This document shows positions 35,586 to 43,822 of a stretch of DNA of 64,000 nucleotides, in pieces. Each line of letters starts with the position of its first letter. Position 1 is the stretch's first letter. Under the pieces are notes generated by a model that saw only the letters and a list, made by a program, of their open reading frames with translations, searched no databases and was not told where the DNA came from. Source of the DNA: Muricauda sp. MAR_2010_75 (GTDB lineage: Bacteria > Bacteroidota > Bacteroidia > Flavobacteriales > Flavobacteriaceae); the NCBI RefSeq assembly GCF_000745185.1, contig NZ_JQNJ01000001.1:1-64000 (forward strand). The letters are read 5' to 3'. The position numbers and the translations under genes were made by a program.

Positions 35586-36844
35586 TGAACAGGAAAGAAA
35601 AACTCGGTAGAATATTTCTAGTTTTATTGAGTTTGTTCGTAGTGATGTTGGGCTACGGCATTTTATTGCCTACCCTCCCATATTATACCGAAAAACTGGC
35701 TTTAAAAGACAATCTGGATACGGACCTTATCAACTTCCATATCGGAATGTTGACCAGTATTTATCCGTTGTTCCAACTCTTGTTCGTTATCGTCTGGGGC
35801 AAGCTTTCCGATAAACACGGCCGTAAACCTATAATACTATTGGGGCTTGTAGGTTTTGTCGTGATGAACTTGCTAACCGGTCTTTCCACTTCTCTGTCGA
35901 TGCTATATATAGCCCGTATCATAGGGGGCATCTTTACGTCAGCGGTCACTCCGGTCAGTAATGCCTATTTAAGTGATATTACCTCTGAAAAGCGAAGGAC
36001 CAAAATAATGGCCTGGTCTGGGGTCGCTATCAGTTCCGGGGTGATATTTGGCCCTGTTCTGGGGGGATTTCTGTCGCAAACGAACCTACATTATACATAC
36101 TCTTTTGGGGTGTTCCACTTAGACGGTTTTTCGGTTCCCTTTATTTTGGCTGCTCTTTTGGGCTTTGTGGTATTGCTGATAATCATAAAATGGCTGAAGA
36201 ATACCGAAATAAAAAAACGTATTGTTTCTGAGGCGGTCAAATTCAGTTTTTCCCTGAGTAACTATTTTATCATTTTGTTGCTCCTATCCTTTGCGATACA
36301 GTTTGTGGTTACCCTGTTTGAGACCGTGTTTTCAATTTATGGGAAGGATGAGTTGGCATTTACAACCAATCAGGTGGGTATCGGTTTTATGCTCTGTGGT
36401 TCGGTAATGGCCATTTTGCAGCCTGTGTTCGCGACCTATGGCGAAAAAATGCTGACCTCAAAACAGCAAATAACATTAGGGTTATTAATATCCGGTGTTT
36501 CGTTAATTGTCTTCCCCTTTGTGAGCGGTGAACTATACATTTACGGTACCATAATAATTTTCGCAGCTGGGGGAGCCATGGTGACACCAAACCTGCTTTC
36601 GGCAATTTCTTTGATTTCCCGGGATAATACGGGAAGGAATATATCCATTCAAAGTTCCACGAACAGTATCGGACAGATTTTGGGCCCGGTACTGGGGACT
36701 TGGCTGATAGCTGGTGGGTTTTATTACCCTTTTATTATTGCCGGTGCAACCATTTTTGGTGCTATGGGACTGGTTTACTTTTTGAAGCGACCAAATAAAG
36801 GGATTGACGCGCCCTTATTGGCTGACCAGCATAAAAAACTATAG
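35585..36844 (+). CDS. MFS multidrug/tetracycline-type efflux transporter
   Basis: The protein is 419 residues from ATG 35585, which sits on the pump gene's TGA as TGATG. It has twelve helices with the MFS A-motif GKLSDKHGRKPIILLGL between helices 2 and 3 and a C-motif-like ISSGVIFGPVLGGFL in helix 5. It resembles drug:H+ antiporters of the TetA/Bcr type. The frame is open back to 35420, inside the pump gene, which I do not take as coding for this protein. Substrate is unknown; genetic coupling to the Cu pump suggests an envelope-stress role. Confidence 0.88.
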   Translation: MNRKEKLGRIFLVLLSLFVVMLGYGILLPTLPYYTEKLALKDNLDTDLINFHIGMLTSIYPLFQLLFVIVWGKLSDKHGRKPIILLGLVGFVVMNLLTGLSTSLSMLYIARIIGGIFTSAVTPVSNAYLSDITSEKRRTKIMAWSGVAISSGVIFGPVLGGFLSQTNLHYTYSFGVFHLDGFSVPFILAALLGFVVLLIIIKWLKNTEIKKRIVSEAVKFSFSLSNYFIILLLLSFAIQFVVTLFETVFSIYGKDELAFTTNQVGIGFMLCGSVMAILQPVFATYGEKMLTSKQQITLGLLISGVSLIVFPFVSGELYIYGTIIIFAAGGAMVTPNLLSAISLISRDNTGRNISIQSSTNSIGQILGPVLGTWLIAGGFYYPFIIAGATIFGAMGLVYFLKRPNKGIDAPLLADQHKKL

Positions 36845-36846
36845 GG

Positions 36847-38028
36847 ATGGATCATAGAAAATGTAGTAAAACAGCACTTCAAAATGCTGCTGACAATTCG
36901 AAATATGTTGAATTGGTTCGTTCGGGAGAAGACTATTTTTTAAGGCTGGAAAAGCTAATCGATAAGGCAGAAAAAGAAATCCATATACAGACCTACATTT
37001 TTGAAAACGATGATACGGGAAACCGTATAGCCTCCTGTTTGAAGAAAGCCGCTCAACGAAAGGTAAAGGTATATGTCTTATTGGATGCCTATGGTAGCGC
37101 TGCATTACCCAATAGTTTTGCCCAGGATTTGGTGCAGCATGCTATTTTACTTCGTTTTTTTTCGCCTTTATTCTCTCTGAACAATTTTTATATCGGTAGG
37201 CGGATGCACCATAAAATTGTGGTCGCCGATGAAAAAATGGCATTGATAGGCGGAATCAATATTGCCGATAAATACCACGGAACGACAGGTTCGGAACCTT
37301 GGTTGGACTATGCCGTTCAGTTGAACTGCCCGGCAGCTGAAAATCTACAAATATTATGTAGCGATTACTTTTTCAAAAAGGGGAGTTCAAAAAAAATACC
37401 GCCAGTGTTACATTCGGCCGGTAGCGCACTGGTGGGAATTTTACAAAACGACTGGCTGCAGCGAAAAACAGAAGTCTGTGATGCCTACACGAACGCCTTC
37501 ATTCATGCCGAAAAGGAAATAGTAATCGTGGGCTCGTATTTTTTGCCTGGAAGCAGATTGGCAAAGGCTTTGAAAAAGGCCTGTAGAAGAGGAATAAGAA
37601 CAACGGTGATCTTAGCGGGTATTAGCGATGTGCCGTTGGTGCGGCGGGCAACCGAACATTTGTACTCCTCCTTTTTGGACCATCATATGAGAATTTTTGA
37701 ATGGAACAGATCCGTAGTACACGGTAAAGCTGCGGTGGTTGATAACAAATGGTCTACCATAGGCTCATTTAACTTGAACAGTCTTAGTTGCTATGGCAGC
37801 ATTGAAATGAACGTAGAGGTTCACTCAGTAGAATTTGCCGAAAACCTTCGGGCTGACTTTGAAATAGTTATAAGCGAGTGTAGCGAAATTACAAAGGGGA
37901 GTCTAAGACAAAGAGCCGGTATATTCAATAAGTTGGGTAATTGGATTTTTTACCAAATGGTACGAACGATTATGCTTTTTCTGACCTTTCTTCCGCATTT
38001 AAGGTTTTTGAAAAATTATAGGTTATAA
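36847..38028 (+). CDS. Phospholipase D / cardiolipin synthase family protein
   Basis: This 393-residue protein has two HKD motifs: MHHKIVVADEKMALIGGINIAD (about residues 119-140) and VHGKAAVVDNKWSTIGSFNLNS (about residues 296-317). These are the paired catalytic His-Lys-Asp sets that form one active site. There is no N-terminal membrane domain, similar to ClsB, though the C-terminus has a hydrophobic segment near residues 365-385. It likely makes or remodels cardiolipin or phosphatidyl alcohols. It lies 2 nt after the MFS gene and ends the dense plus-strand array. Confidence 0.88.
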   Translation: MDHRKCSKTALQNAADNSKYVELVRSGEDYFLRLEKLIDKAEKEIHIQTYIFENDDTGNRIASCLKKAAQRKVKVYVLLDAYGSAALPNSFAQDLVQHAILLRFFSPLFSLNNFYIGRRMHHKIVVADEKMALIGGINIADKYHGTTGSEPWLDYAVQLNCPAAENLQILCSDYFFKKGSSKKIPPVLHSAGSALVGILQNDWLQRKTEVCDAYTNAFIHAEKEIVIVGSYFLPGSRLAKALKKACRRGIRTTVILAGISDVPLVRRATEHLYSSFLDHHMRIFEWNRSVVHGKAAVVDNKWSTIGSFNLNSLSCYGSIEMNVEVHSVEFAENLRADFEIVISECSEITKGSLRQRAGIFNKLGNWIFYQMVRTIMLFLTFLPHLRFLKNYRL

Positions 38029-38206
38029 TATGTTGGCAAGTGGTTAAATGGTTGGGCTCGTTTATCTGTCTTTACGACCCGAGCAGCAAACCATACGGCA
38101 CAAGAACCTAAAATAAGGAAATATACAATCAGTGGCGGAATGCAAACTGTAACTGCGCTAGGCACCATACATATAAAACGATTAGTAATATTGAAATACA
38201 TTAATA

Positions 38207-38659
38207 ATGACAGATTTAACACCAAACGCGATCGAACGCATACTCAGGAACAATTACCTCGGCCACTTGGCCTATCTATGGCAAGGGAAGCCCCATGTGA
38301 TTCCCTTTACCTATTATTTTGACCCTACGGACAATACGATCATTAGCTATACCTCGGAAGGCCATAAAATCGATGCGATGCGAGCCAACAAATCGGTTGC
38401 CGTTCAAGTCGAACAAGTGCAATCCATATCCAATTGGGAATCGGTCATGTTACAAGGTACATTCGAAGAAATTCGAGGCAGTAGTGCCAAACAAAAATTA
38501 CATCTATTCACCGAAGGCGTGAAGGACATTATCCGTAGAAAAGAAAACAGAGAGGTAGGGTTCATCAATGAATTTTCCAGTAAATCATCTGCTAATGGCA
38601 TTCCAGTCGTCTTTCAAATCAAAATACTAGAAATGTCGGGTAAAAGAAGAAAAAAATAA
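38207..38659 (+). CDS. Pyridoxamine 5'-phosphate oxidase-like flavin-binding protein
   Basis: The 150-residue split-barrel protein begins MTDLTPNAIERILRNNYLGHLAYLWQGKPHVIPFTYYFD, a standard start for PNPOx-like FMN-binding proteins (also called Rv1155/nitroimidazole-reductase-like). SVAVQVEQVQSISNWESVMLQG is the dimer-interface strand. Substrate unknown; many bind FMN, F420 or haem. About 178 nt of non-coding or uncertain DNA precede it, so it probably has its own promoter. It is the last plus-strand gene before the insertion sequence. Confidence 0.8.
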   Translation: MTDLTPNAIERILRNNYLGHLAYLWQGKPHVIPFTYYFDPTDNTIISYTSEGHKIDAMRANKSVAVQVEQVQSISNWESVMLQGTFEEIRGSSAKQKLHLFTEGVKDIIRRKENREVGFINEFSSKSSANGIPVVFQIKILEMSGKRRKK

Positions 38660-39119
38660 AAGATAGATTTCAAAAAGAGACCATCTTTTTGAATCATAGG
38701 ATTCCGAAATGAGAAACGAAAAGATTTTAACGTGGTTAAAAAAAATTAAACAAGGCCAAAATTCGTTTAAAATTGGAATACGATTTTTAAGGTCTAAGTA
38801 ATCTCTAATCTAATAATTGAAGAAAATTAAGCTCACGGCGTATTGTGGCAAAACCATTCTGGGACATTTTAATGACCCTAAAGCAATAGATCGGAACATT
38901 ATATTGGATCCCGACACCAAATCTGACCTATTATCTCCTGAAAGGATTCATAACCACAAACAGAACCCAAATTCACGCAAAATTTAGAGAAATCACTCTT
39001 AACTGTTAATCACATTTGCCCTTGCTGCTTAAAATTAAGGTTATTATACTATTAAACGATCCTGGTTTGGGAGGTAAGCATAAAAAGATTGGGGCATCTA
39101 CGAATCAGCTTTTAAAATT
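38660..39119. other. Gene-poor stretch before the IS element
   Basis: About 460 bases, A/T-rich in its first half. The only coding-like piece is a TTG-started frame at 38817-38987 (LKKIKLTAYCGKTILGHFND ... HNHKQN, 56 residues) with plausible composition but no recognised motif. It may be a remnant of a gene disrupted by rearrangement near the IS. The last bases (AATT at 39116-39119) form one copy of the IS target duplication. Confidence 0.4.
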
Positions 39120-39148
39120 TGTAACCCTCCCTTTTCTCGGACCATTGG

Positions 39149-40006
39149 TTAGACGACTTTTATTTGTTCTTCCAAGCAAGCTTGCTTGGAAGAGAATTCC
39201 TTTTCGTAGCATTCCGGGGTGATCCCACCCAAGGCCTCGTGTGGCCGTTTCATGTTGTAATCCTTTATCCATTCCTCGGTCAATATGCGTACCTGTGAAA
39301 TGTCCTCGAACAGATGTGCGTCAAGTACATCCTGTCTGTAGGTACGGTTGAACCGTTCAATGAACCCGTTCTGCATGGGCCTTCCCGGCTGGGTGTACTG
39401 GATGTCTATCCCTTGGGCCCCGCACCATCTTGTGAAATCAAGTGCAAGGAACTCGGGCCCGTTGTCCACCCTGACCCTTTCGGGCCTGCCGTGTTCCCCG
39501 ATGGCCCTCTTCAGTACCTGTACCACGCCCATGGCGGGGAAACTGAACTCGGCCTCAACGCCGATGGCCTTCCTGTTGAAGTCATCGATGATGTTGAACG
39601 TCCTGAACCTTCTCCCGTGCACCAATGAATCGCTCATGAAGTCCATGGACCATGTCATGTTCGGACCATCGGGCAGCACCAGGGGCTCCTTGACCCGCTT
39701 GGGCAACCTCTTTTTGGTCTTTCTCCTCAAGTTCAGGCCCAGCATCAGGTATACCCGCCTGACCCGCTTCTTGTTCCATTTATGGCCCTCCAGTCTTATC
39801 CGCTGATAGTATTTGTCCTGTCCTTCCCTTGGCTTGGCCACGGAAAGCTCCAGCAACTTGTCGATCACCTCACTGTCATCTTTCACGGAGCGGTAATAGT
39901 ACATCGATTTTGGGAACGTCAATGTCCTGCAGGCCCTGGTGATGCTTACCCTGTAATATTCCCTCAGGTAGGCCACCATGTTTTTCCTCTCACCGGGGCC
40001 TACCAC
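39149..40006 (-). CDS. IS3-family OrfB transposase (DDE catalytic domain)
   Basis: The 285-residue integrase-core protein has an N-terminal HTH_21 part (YYRVSITRACRTLTFPKSMYYYR) and an rve domain. The DDE residues lie in TWSMDFMSD, VDNGPEFLA and NGFIERFNRTYRQDVLD, with a terminal LTEEWIKDYNMKRPHEALGG. Read alone it would start at GTG 40006, but production as OrfAB through the A_AAA_AAG shift is more likely. No internal stops, so it is likely functional. Confidence 0.92.
   Translation of the reverse strand: MVGPGERKNMVAYLREYYRVSITRACRTLTFPKSMYYYRSVKDDSEVIDKLLELSVAKPREGQDKYYQRIRLEGHKWNKKRVRRVYLMLGLNLRRKTKKRLPKRVKEPLVLPDGPNMTWSMDFMSDSLVHGRRFRTFNIIDDFNRKAIGVEAEFSFPAMGVVQVLKRAIGEHGRPERVRVDNGPEFLALDFTRWCGAQGIDIQYTQPGRPMQNGFIERFNRTYRQDVLDAHLFEDISQVRILTEEWIKDYNMKRPHEALGGITPECYEKEFSSKQACLEEQIKVV
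39168..39193. repeat. 26-bp perfect palindrome at the 3' end of orfB
   Basis: The sequence TTCCAAGCAAG|CTTGCTTGGAA, extended one or two bases each side, is self-complementary over 26 bp. It lies inside the last codons of orfB (SSKQACLEEQ), 48 nt inside the IS end. As RNA it would form a loopless or tight hairpin that could stop transcription entering or leaving the IS. Confidence 0.7.
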
Positions 40007-40266
40007 TTTTTTGAGAGCACGTCCTTGAGCATCTTGTTGTCAAGGGCCATGTCCGCATACATCTGCTTGAGCTTGCGGTTCTCCTCCTCAAGTTCCTTCA
40101 GGCGCTTGAGCTCGAGGCTGTCCATCCCCGAATATCGTTTCTTCCAATTGTAAAATGTGGCCTTGTGGATGCCCATCTCCCTACAGATCTGGTCCACTTT
40201 GACCCCTGATTCGTACTGCTTGATGCAGGATACGATCTGGCTCTCGGTAAACTTGGTTCTCTTCAT
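40000..40266 (-). CDS. IS3-family OrfA (HTH DNA-binding subunit)
   Basis: This 88-residue protein has an N-terminal helix-turn-helix of the transposase_8 type (KFTESQIVSCIKQYESGVKVDQICREMGIHKATFYNWKKR). A leucine-zipper-like coiled coil follows (LELKRLKELEEENRKLKQMYADMALDN). OrfA binds the terminal repeats and, by -1 frameshifting, becomes the N-terminus of the OrfAB transposase. Its stop codon lies just beyond the slippery heptamer at 40006-40012. Confidence 0.92.
   Translation of the reverse strand: MKRTKFTESQIVSCIKQYESGVKVDQICREMGIHKATFYNWKKRYSGMDSLELKRLKELEEENRKLKQMYADMALDNKMLKDVLSKKW
40006..40012 (-). promoter_or_regulatory. Programmed -1 frameshift heptamer A_AAA_AAG
   Basis: On the minus strand orfA reads TCA AAA AAG TGG TAG. 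The heptamer A AAA AAG obeys X_XXY_YYZ in the orfA frame, and slipping back one base gives AAA AAA GTG GTA, entering orfB. This is the classic IS3-family signal that sets the OrfA to OrfAB ratio. Confidence 0.85.
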
Positions 40267-40372
40267 AATATCTGACTGTTAAAATTAAACTTTTTGTCTA
40301 ATTCAAACCAGTCCGATTTTTTGGGAGGGTTACAAATTGATCAATTGCAAATGATATAATTCAATTATGAAT

Positions 40373-41146
40373 TCAGGCCTCAGGATTCTGCATAAAGCAC
40401 ACAACCAACATGTTATAAAGTTCTGGATGTTTTTTTTTGAGTAAATCTGGACGTTCAAAAAAATACTCTGAAGCAACTGCAAAAAATTCAACAGCGTTTG
40501 TTCCACCATATTTTCGAATATCAGAATGGTCACTGTTTATCGCTTCCATTTCCTTATGGATCAAATTTATCCAAGGTATGGTATATTGATGCTCTAATAA
40601 TCTTTCCGGAATACCATCTGCAAAATCATCAAGCTTATCTAAAAGGTGTACAAATTCGTGTATGCCGGTATTGCTTTTATCACTTTGGTTCACAAAACCA
40701 TGGTATAATGCCTTTTTTGATAATATCATCTGTTTTTCAAAACGTCCGTTACCAACAATTCCACCAATATTCCGTGTTTTTGCCTTACCATTGAATTGCA
40801 TGTCCGCATTGAAGTAATCGGGATATAACAAGATTCCACTTAAATTGGTATAATGCCACTCTTCAAATCCAAAAACAGGTATAATTGCACTTGCCGCAAT
40901 CAAAACCTTATCAAGATCTTGTAATTCCAATCGCACACCTTCAATGTAGACTTCACTTAGAAATTCCATCATTCTGCGTTGAAATAGCATTTGCTTGTTT
41001 CCAGGAAGATTTCGGTAGTAAACCACATAAGCCATTGCCAGCTCATGCCAGTGACCAGGAAAAGGCCGAGGTTTACGCCGTTGCGACTTTCTATAGTTAT
41101 AAACAAAAAATAGAAGAATAACTATTAATACAAAAACATAAATCAT
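40373..41146 (-). CDS. MtfA-type zinc-dependent peptidase (M90)
   Basis: This 257-residue protein has one N-terminal membrane helix (about residues 2-16), unlike soluble E. coli MtfA. The zinc motif is HEFVH at residues 163-167, followed by LLDKLDD. The text VLIAASAIIPVFGFEEWHYTNL and VNQSDKSNTGIHEFVHLLD is characteristic of the M90 family. MtfA is a peptidase activated by Mlc and linked to glucose uptake control in E. coli; here the role is unknown. The gene starts 7 nt after the truncated patatin ends and may be co-transcribed with it. Confidence 0.88.
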   Translation of the reverse strand: MIYVFVLIVILLFFVYNYRKSQRRKPRPFPGHWHELAMAYVVYYRNLPGNKQMLFQRRMMEFLSEVYIEGVRLELQDLDKVLIAASAIIPVFGFEEWHYTNLSGILLYPDYFNADMQFNGKAKTRNIGGIVGNGRFEKQMILSKKALYHGFVNQSDKSNTGIHEFVHLLDKLDDFADGIPERLLEHQYTIPWINLIHKEMEAINSDHSDIRKYGGTNAVEFFAVASEYFFERPDLLKKKHPELYNMLVVCFMQNPEA

Positions 41147-41153
41147 ATTTGTG

Positions 41154-41399
41154 TTACTTCAGTAAAGTGAATCTCTTATTGAAGATTCCCAATTTAAAGA
41201 TCTTCAAAAACTCCTTTTTGTGCGACAGGTCTAGAATCTCCAACGGGGTATATCCAAACCAGTACAATGCCGCGATGATACTTCCCGCACTGGATCCGGA
41301 AACATCTTCCGGAAATATCCCGTGGTCGTTAAGGGCCTGAAGGACCCCTATATGGGCAGCTCCCCTTGCACCTCCTCCTGACAAAGCAATTCCAATCAA
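41154..41399 (-). pseudogene. Patatin-like phospholipase, N-terminal fragment only
   Basis: Only 81 residues remain. They hold the oxyanion loop [22 protein letters not shown] and the nucleophile elbow [13 protein letters not shown] (Ser in GSSAGS). The catalytic Asp, normally near residue 150-200 in a DGG/DGA motif, is missing because the frame stops at 41154. Patatin proteins are usually 250 residues or more, so this is a 3'-deleted gene. It sits directly between the HK/RND chimera and mtfA-like gene, consistent with a deletion joint. Confidence 0.8.
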
Positions 41400-41419
41400 T
41401 GGAATCTTTTAAATTGTTT

Positions 41420-43126
41420 TTACTCCTTCAACAATTTAAGTATAATTGGAAGTACCACCAATAACAATGGCAATGCGAAGACCAACCCTCCGATGACGGC
41501 AATCGCCAAGGGCTGGTGCAACTGGGCCCCTGCTCCGATACCCAGGGCCAAGGGGATCAAGGCCATGATTGCGGCAGTGGCTGTCATTAATTTGGGCCGC
41601 AATCGTTGCGCTATGGAATATTCGATCTTTTGTGGGTGTGATAACGAAACATCACATTCTTGGTACTGTTGATAGGTAAAAATGGCATTCTCCCCGATAA
41701 TCCCAACTATCATAATGATACCTGTGTAACTTCCTACATTCAAAGGTGTTCCTGTCAATAATAGACTCAACAGACAACCTGCAACCCCTAAAATGGCAAT
41801 GAATATGATGGCAAGAGCAATCTTGATCTTTCTGAACAGAAACAATATGACGGTAAAGACCAACAGTACCGCGGCAATCAAAATGAGCATCAATTCCTTA
41901 AAAGCCTGTTGTTGTTGCTGGTATTCCCCTCCATATTCAATATGATACCCCGGGGGAAGGCTGATCTTCGTGGACAGATTGTTTCGGATATCGGTCAAGG
42001 TAGACCCAAGGTCCCTGTTGTTCAAGCGAGCCGTAACGACCCCTATGGATTTTTGGTTTTCCCGATTGATCTCTGCCACTCCCTTCCCTATTTCAATTTT
42101 CGCCACTTTTTGTAAGGGTACAATATCCCCACTGGGCAATTGCAGGGTCATTTGTTGGATATCGGAAACCGAATTGGTGTTGGTGCCGGGAAATACCAAC
42201 CGGATATTCACTACCTGCTCCCTTTCAATTATACTACTGATGACCACCCCTTGGATCTGGGTTTCCAGTTGCTCGATATTGGCGAACTGGTTGTTCTCGA
42301 TCTTGGTCAACAAGGTCAAGCGCTTGGTCATTTGGGAGAGTCGCTGTATATCCCTTTGGATGGAAGTGAGTTGTTCGAACTGCTGGTCGTCCAATGGTTC
42401 CTCCATATTGATCACGTTCTCGATCTTTGCCTGTATAATGGCCAAGGGGGTCTGCATCTCATGGGATACATCCTCCGTATATTGTTTCAGGTTCCGATAA
42501 TCCGAACGGACCTTATTGGTCAAGATCTTGATCTCTGAATTCAATTCGGAGAACTCCAGGATTCCACTGTCCATCAGGGCGATGGGAGCATCGGAGCTGA
42601 GCGAAAACCGTTTCATTTGCTCCAGGTTGTGGAAAAAAGGGGTCCACAGTTTTTGGTTCCTCGAACGATTCACATAAAACAGGAACAGGAATACCAAAAG
42701 GATGATCACCAAATAGGAAATGACCACGGCGATCAGGATATTCTCCGATTCCACCACAAGTGCGCGGACCGTGATCCTATAATTTTCACCATTGATGGCG
42801 GAGAAGGTGGACAGTTCCCTGAACTCTTCCATTTCATCCTGGGAGGGATCATAGATGATGGTATCCTTTAGCACCTCATTGCCCAACCGGGATACCTTTT
42901 GGATCTCGACCACCGGGGACAATTGAAAAGGCTCCGGATTTTCGATCAGGGAACTTTCGATCCGTGCCTCTGTCGAACGGAGCTCTTCCTCCACTTCAGA
43001 CTGGAGCAGGTTCCTCAGATAGAAATAAAGGGCCACCGTACTGACCAACATCAACAGGGCACTGATCCCCAAAAAAGTTTTGGAGGTCTTTCTGATCAAT
43101 CGTATTTTTTTCAAGGTATCCCCCAT
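41420..43126 (-). CDS. Chimera: sensor histidine kinase N-terminus joined to RND efflux pump C-terminus
   Basis: One uninterrupted frame of 568 residues. Residues 1-285 are a two-helix sensor kinase: helices at about 17-37 and 130-152, then HisKA with the phospho-acceptor His222 in VSHEMQTPLA. The HATPase domain is absent. From about residue 288 (QIQGVVISSIIEREQVVNIRLVFPG) it is the C-terminal half of a CusA/CzcA-type RND pump, with SDIQQMTLQLPSGDIVPLQKVAKI and six helices to the end. Neither parent function looks possible. It is best read as an in-frame deletion joint near 42,265, or an assembly mis-join. It lies 3 nt after its response regulator. Confidence 0.88.
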   Translation of the reverse strand: MGDTLKKIRLIRKTSKTFLGISALLMLVSTVALYFYLRNLLQSEVEEELRSTEARIESSLIENPEPFQLSPVVEIQKVSRLGNEVLKDTIIYDPSQDEMEEFRELSTFSAINGENYRITVRALVVESENILIAVVISYLVIILLVFLFLFYVNRSRNQKLWTPFFHNLEQMKRFSLSSDAPIALMDSGILEFSELNSEIKILTNKVRSDYRNLKQYTEDVSHEMQTPLAIIQAKIENVINMEEPLDDQQFEQLTSIQRDIQRLSQMTKRLTLLTKIENNQFANIEQLETQIQGVVISSIIEREQVVNIRLVFPGTNTNSVSDIQQMTLQLPSGDIVPLQKVAKIEIGKGVAEINRENQKSIGVVTARLNNRDLGSTLTDIRNNLSTKISLPPGYHIEYGGEYQQQQQAFKELMLILIAAVLLVFTVILFLFRKIKIALAIIFIAILGVAGCLLSLLLTGTPLNVGSYTGIIMIVGIIGENAIFTYQQYQECDVSLSHPQKIEYSIAQRLRPKLMTATAAIMALIPLALGIGAGAQLHQPLAIAVIGGLVFALPLLLVVLPIILKLLKE

Positions 43127-43129
43127 AGA

Positions 43130-43804
43130 TCACTCTTCCACGAACTTATACCCACTTCCGTAGGCCGTTTTGATATACTTGGCCCCTGCTTCGGTCAATT
43201 TTTTGCGCAGGTTGTTGATATGGACATAAATAAAATCAAAATTATCCGCAAGATCGCTATGATCCCCCCATAAATGTTCGGCGATGATCTCTTTGGAAAG
43301 CACCCGTCCCTTATTGGTGACAAAAAAAAGCAAGAGATCGAATTCCTTACGGGTCAAGGAAAGGGCTTGCTCATTGACATAAGCGGTCCTAGAGCGCGTA
43401 TCAATGGAAATCTCGTGGAACTCCAAACGGTCATTGCCCCCAAACTTGCCCCTTCTCAAAACCGCCTTTATCCTCGAATTGAGTTCGGCCAAATGAAAGG
43501 GTTTGGTCAAATAGTCATCGGCACCCAGATCCAATCCTTCCAGTTTATCGTCCAAGGAATTGTTGGCGGAGATGATGATGGTCGGGGTCTCCGAACGGTT
43601 GCGCTTCAACAGTTTTAGGATATCCAATCCACTACCGGTGATCAGGTTGATGTCCAGGACCAACAGATCATATTCATAGAGGTCAATCTTATAGAGGGCC
43701 TCGTGGTAGTCTGAAGCCATTTCACAGACATTGCCATCCCTTTCCAAATAGGTGGCAATGGATTTCTGGAGTTCGGTCTCGTCTTCTGCAATAAGGATCT
43801 TCAT
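43130..43804 (-). CDS. OmpR-family response regulator
   Basis: The protein is 224 residues. The receiver domain (about 1-120) has acidic pocket residues in IAEDE, phospho-acceptor Asp51 region LLVLDINLITGSGLDILK and the Lys in DDYLTKPF. A winged-helix trans_reg_C domain (about 125-222) ends VHINNLRKKLTEAGAKYIKTAYGSGYKF. It is close to the CusR/QseB type. Its cognate kinase is the broken chimera downstream, so phosphorylation control may be lost. A 20-bp palindrome overlaps its start codon. Confidence 0.92.
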   Translation of the reverse strand: MKILIAEDETELQKSIATYLERDGNVCEMASDYHEALYKIDLYEYDLLVLDINLITGSGLDILKLLKRNRSETPTIIISANNSLDDKLEGLDLGADDYLTKPFHLAELNSRIKAVLRRGKFGGNDRLEFHEISIDTRSRTAYVNEQALSLTRKEFDLLLFFVTNKGRVLSKEIIAEHLWGDHSDLADNFDFIYVHINNLRKKLTEAGAKYIKTAYGSGYKFVEE

Positions 43805-43822
43805 ACCATAAATTTATGGTAT
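43803..43822 (-). promoter_or_regulatory. 20-bp perfect palindrome over the response regulator start
   Basis: The sequence ATACCATAAATTTATGGTAT is fully self-complementary. It covers the first two bases of the start codon and the 18 bases upstream. An operator here would let a dimeric regulator block initiation, consistent with autoregulation. It also leaves little room for an upstream leader, so the mRNA may be short-leadered. Confidence 0.6.

Larger units (their letters stand above)
39120..40334 (-). mobile_element. IS3-family insertion sequence, complete, 1215 bp
   Basis: The ends are 5'-TGTAACCCTCCC at 39120 and GGGAGGGTTACA-3' at 40334, a 12-bp perfect terminal inverted repeat with TG...CA tips. 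TCGGAC recurs further inside both ends. AATT on both sides (39116-39119 and 40335-40338) is a likely 4-bp target duplication, within the IS3-family range of 3-5 bp. Two overlapping minus-strand genes and a frameshift heptamer lie inside. Intact ends, duplication and reading frames suggest recent, possibly active transposition. Confidence 0.9.

Noticed and set aside
38016..38225. Minus-strand 69-residue hydrophobic frame between the phospholipase D and PNPOx-like genes
   Set aside because: It overlaps both neighbouring genes, has no recognised motif, and A/T-rich intergenic DNA often yields hydrophobic shadow peptides. A small membrane gene is possible but not supported.
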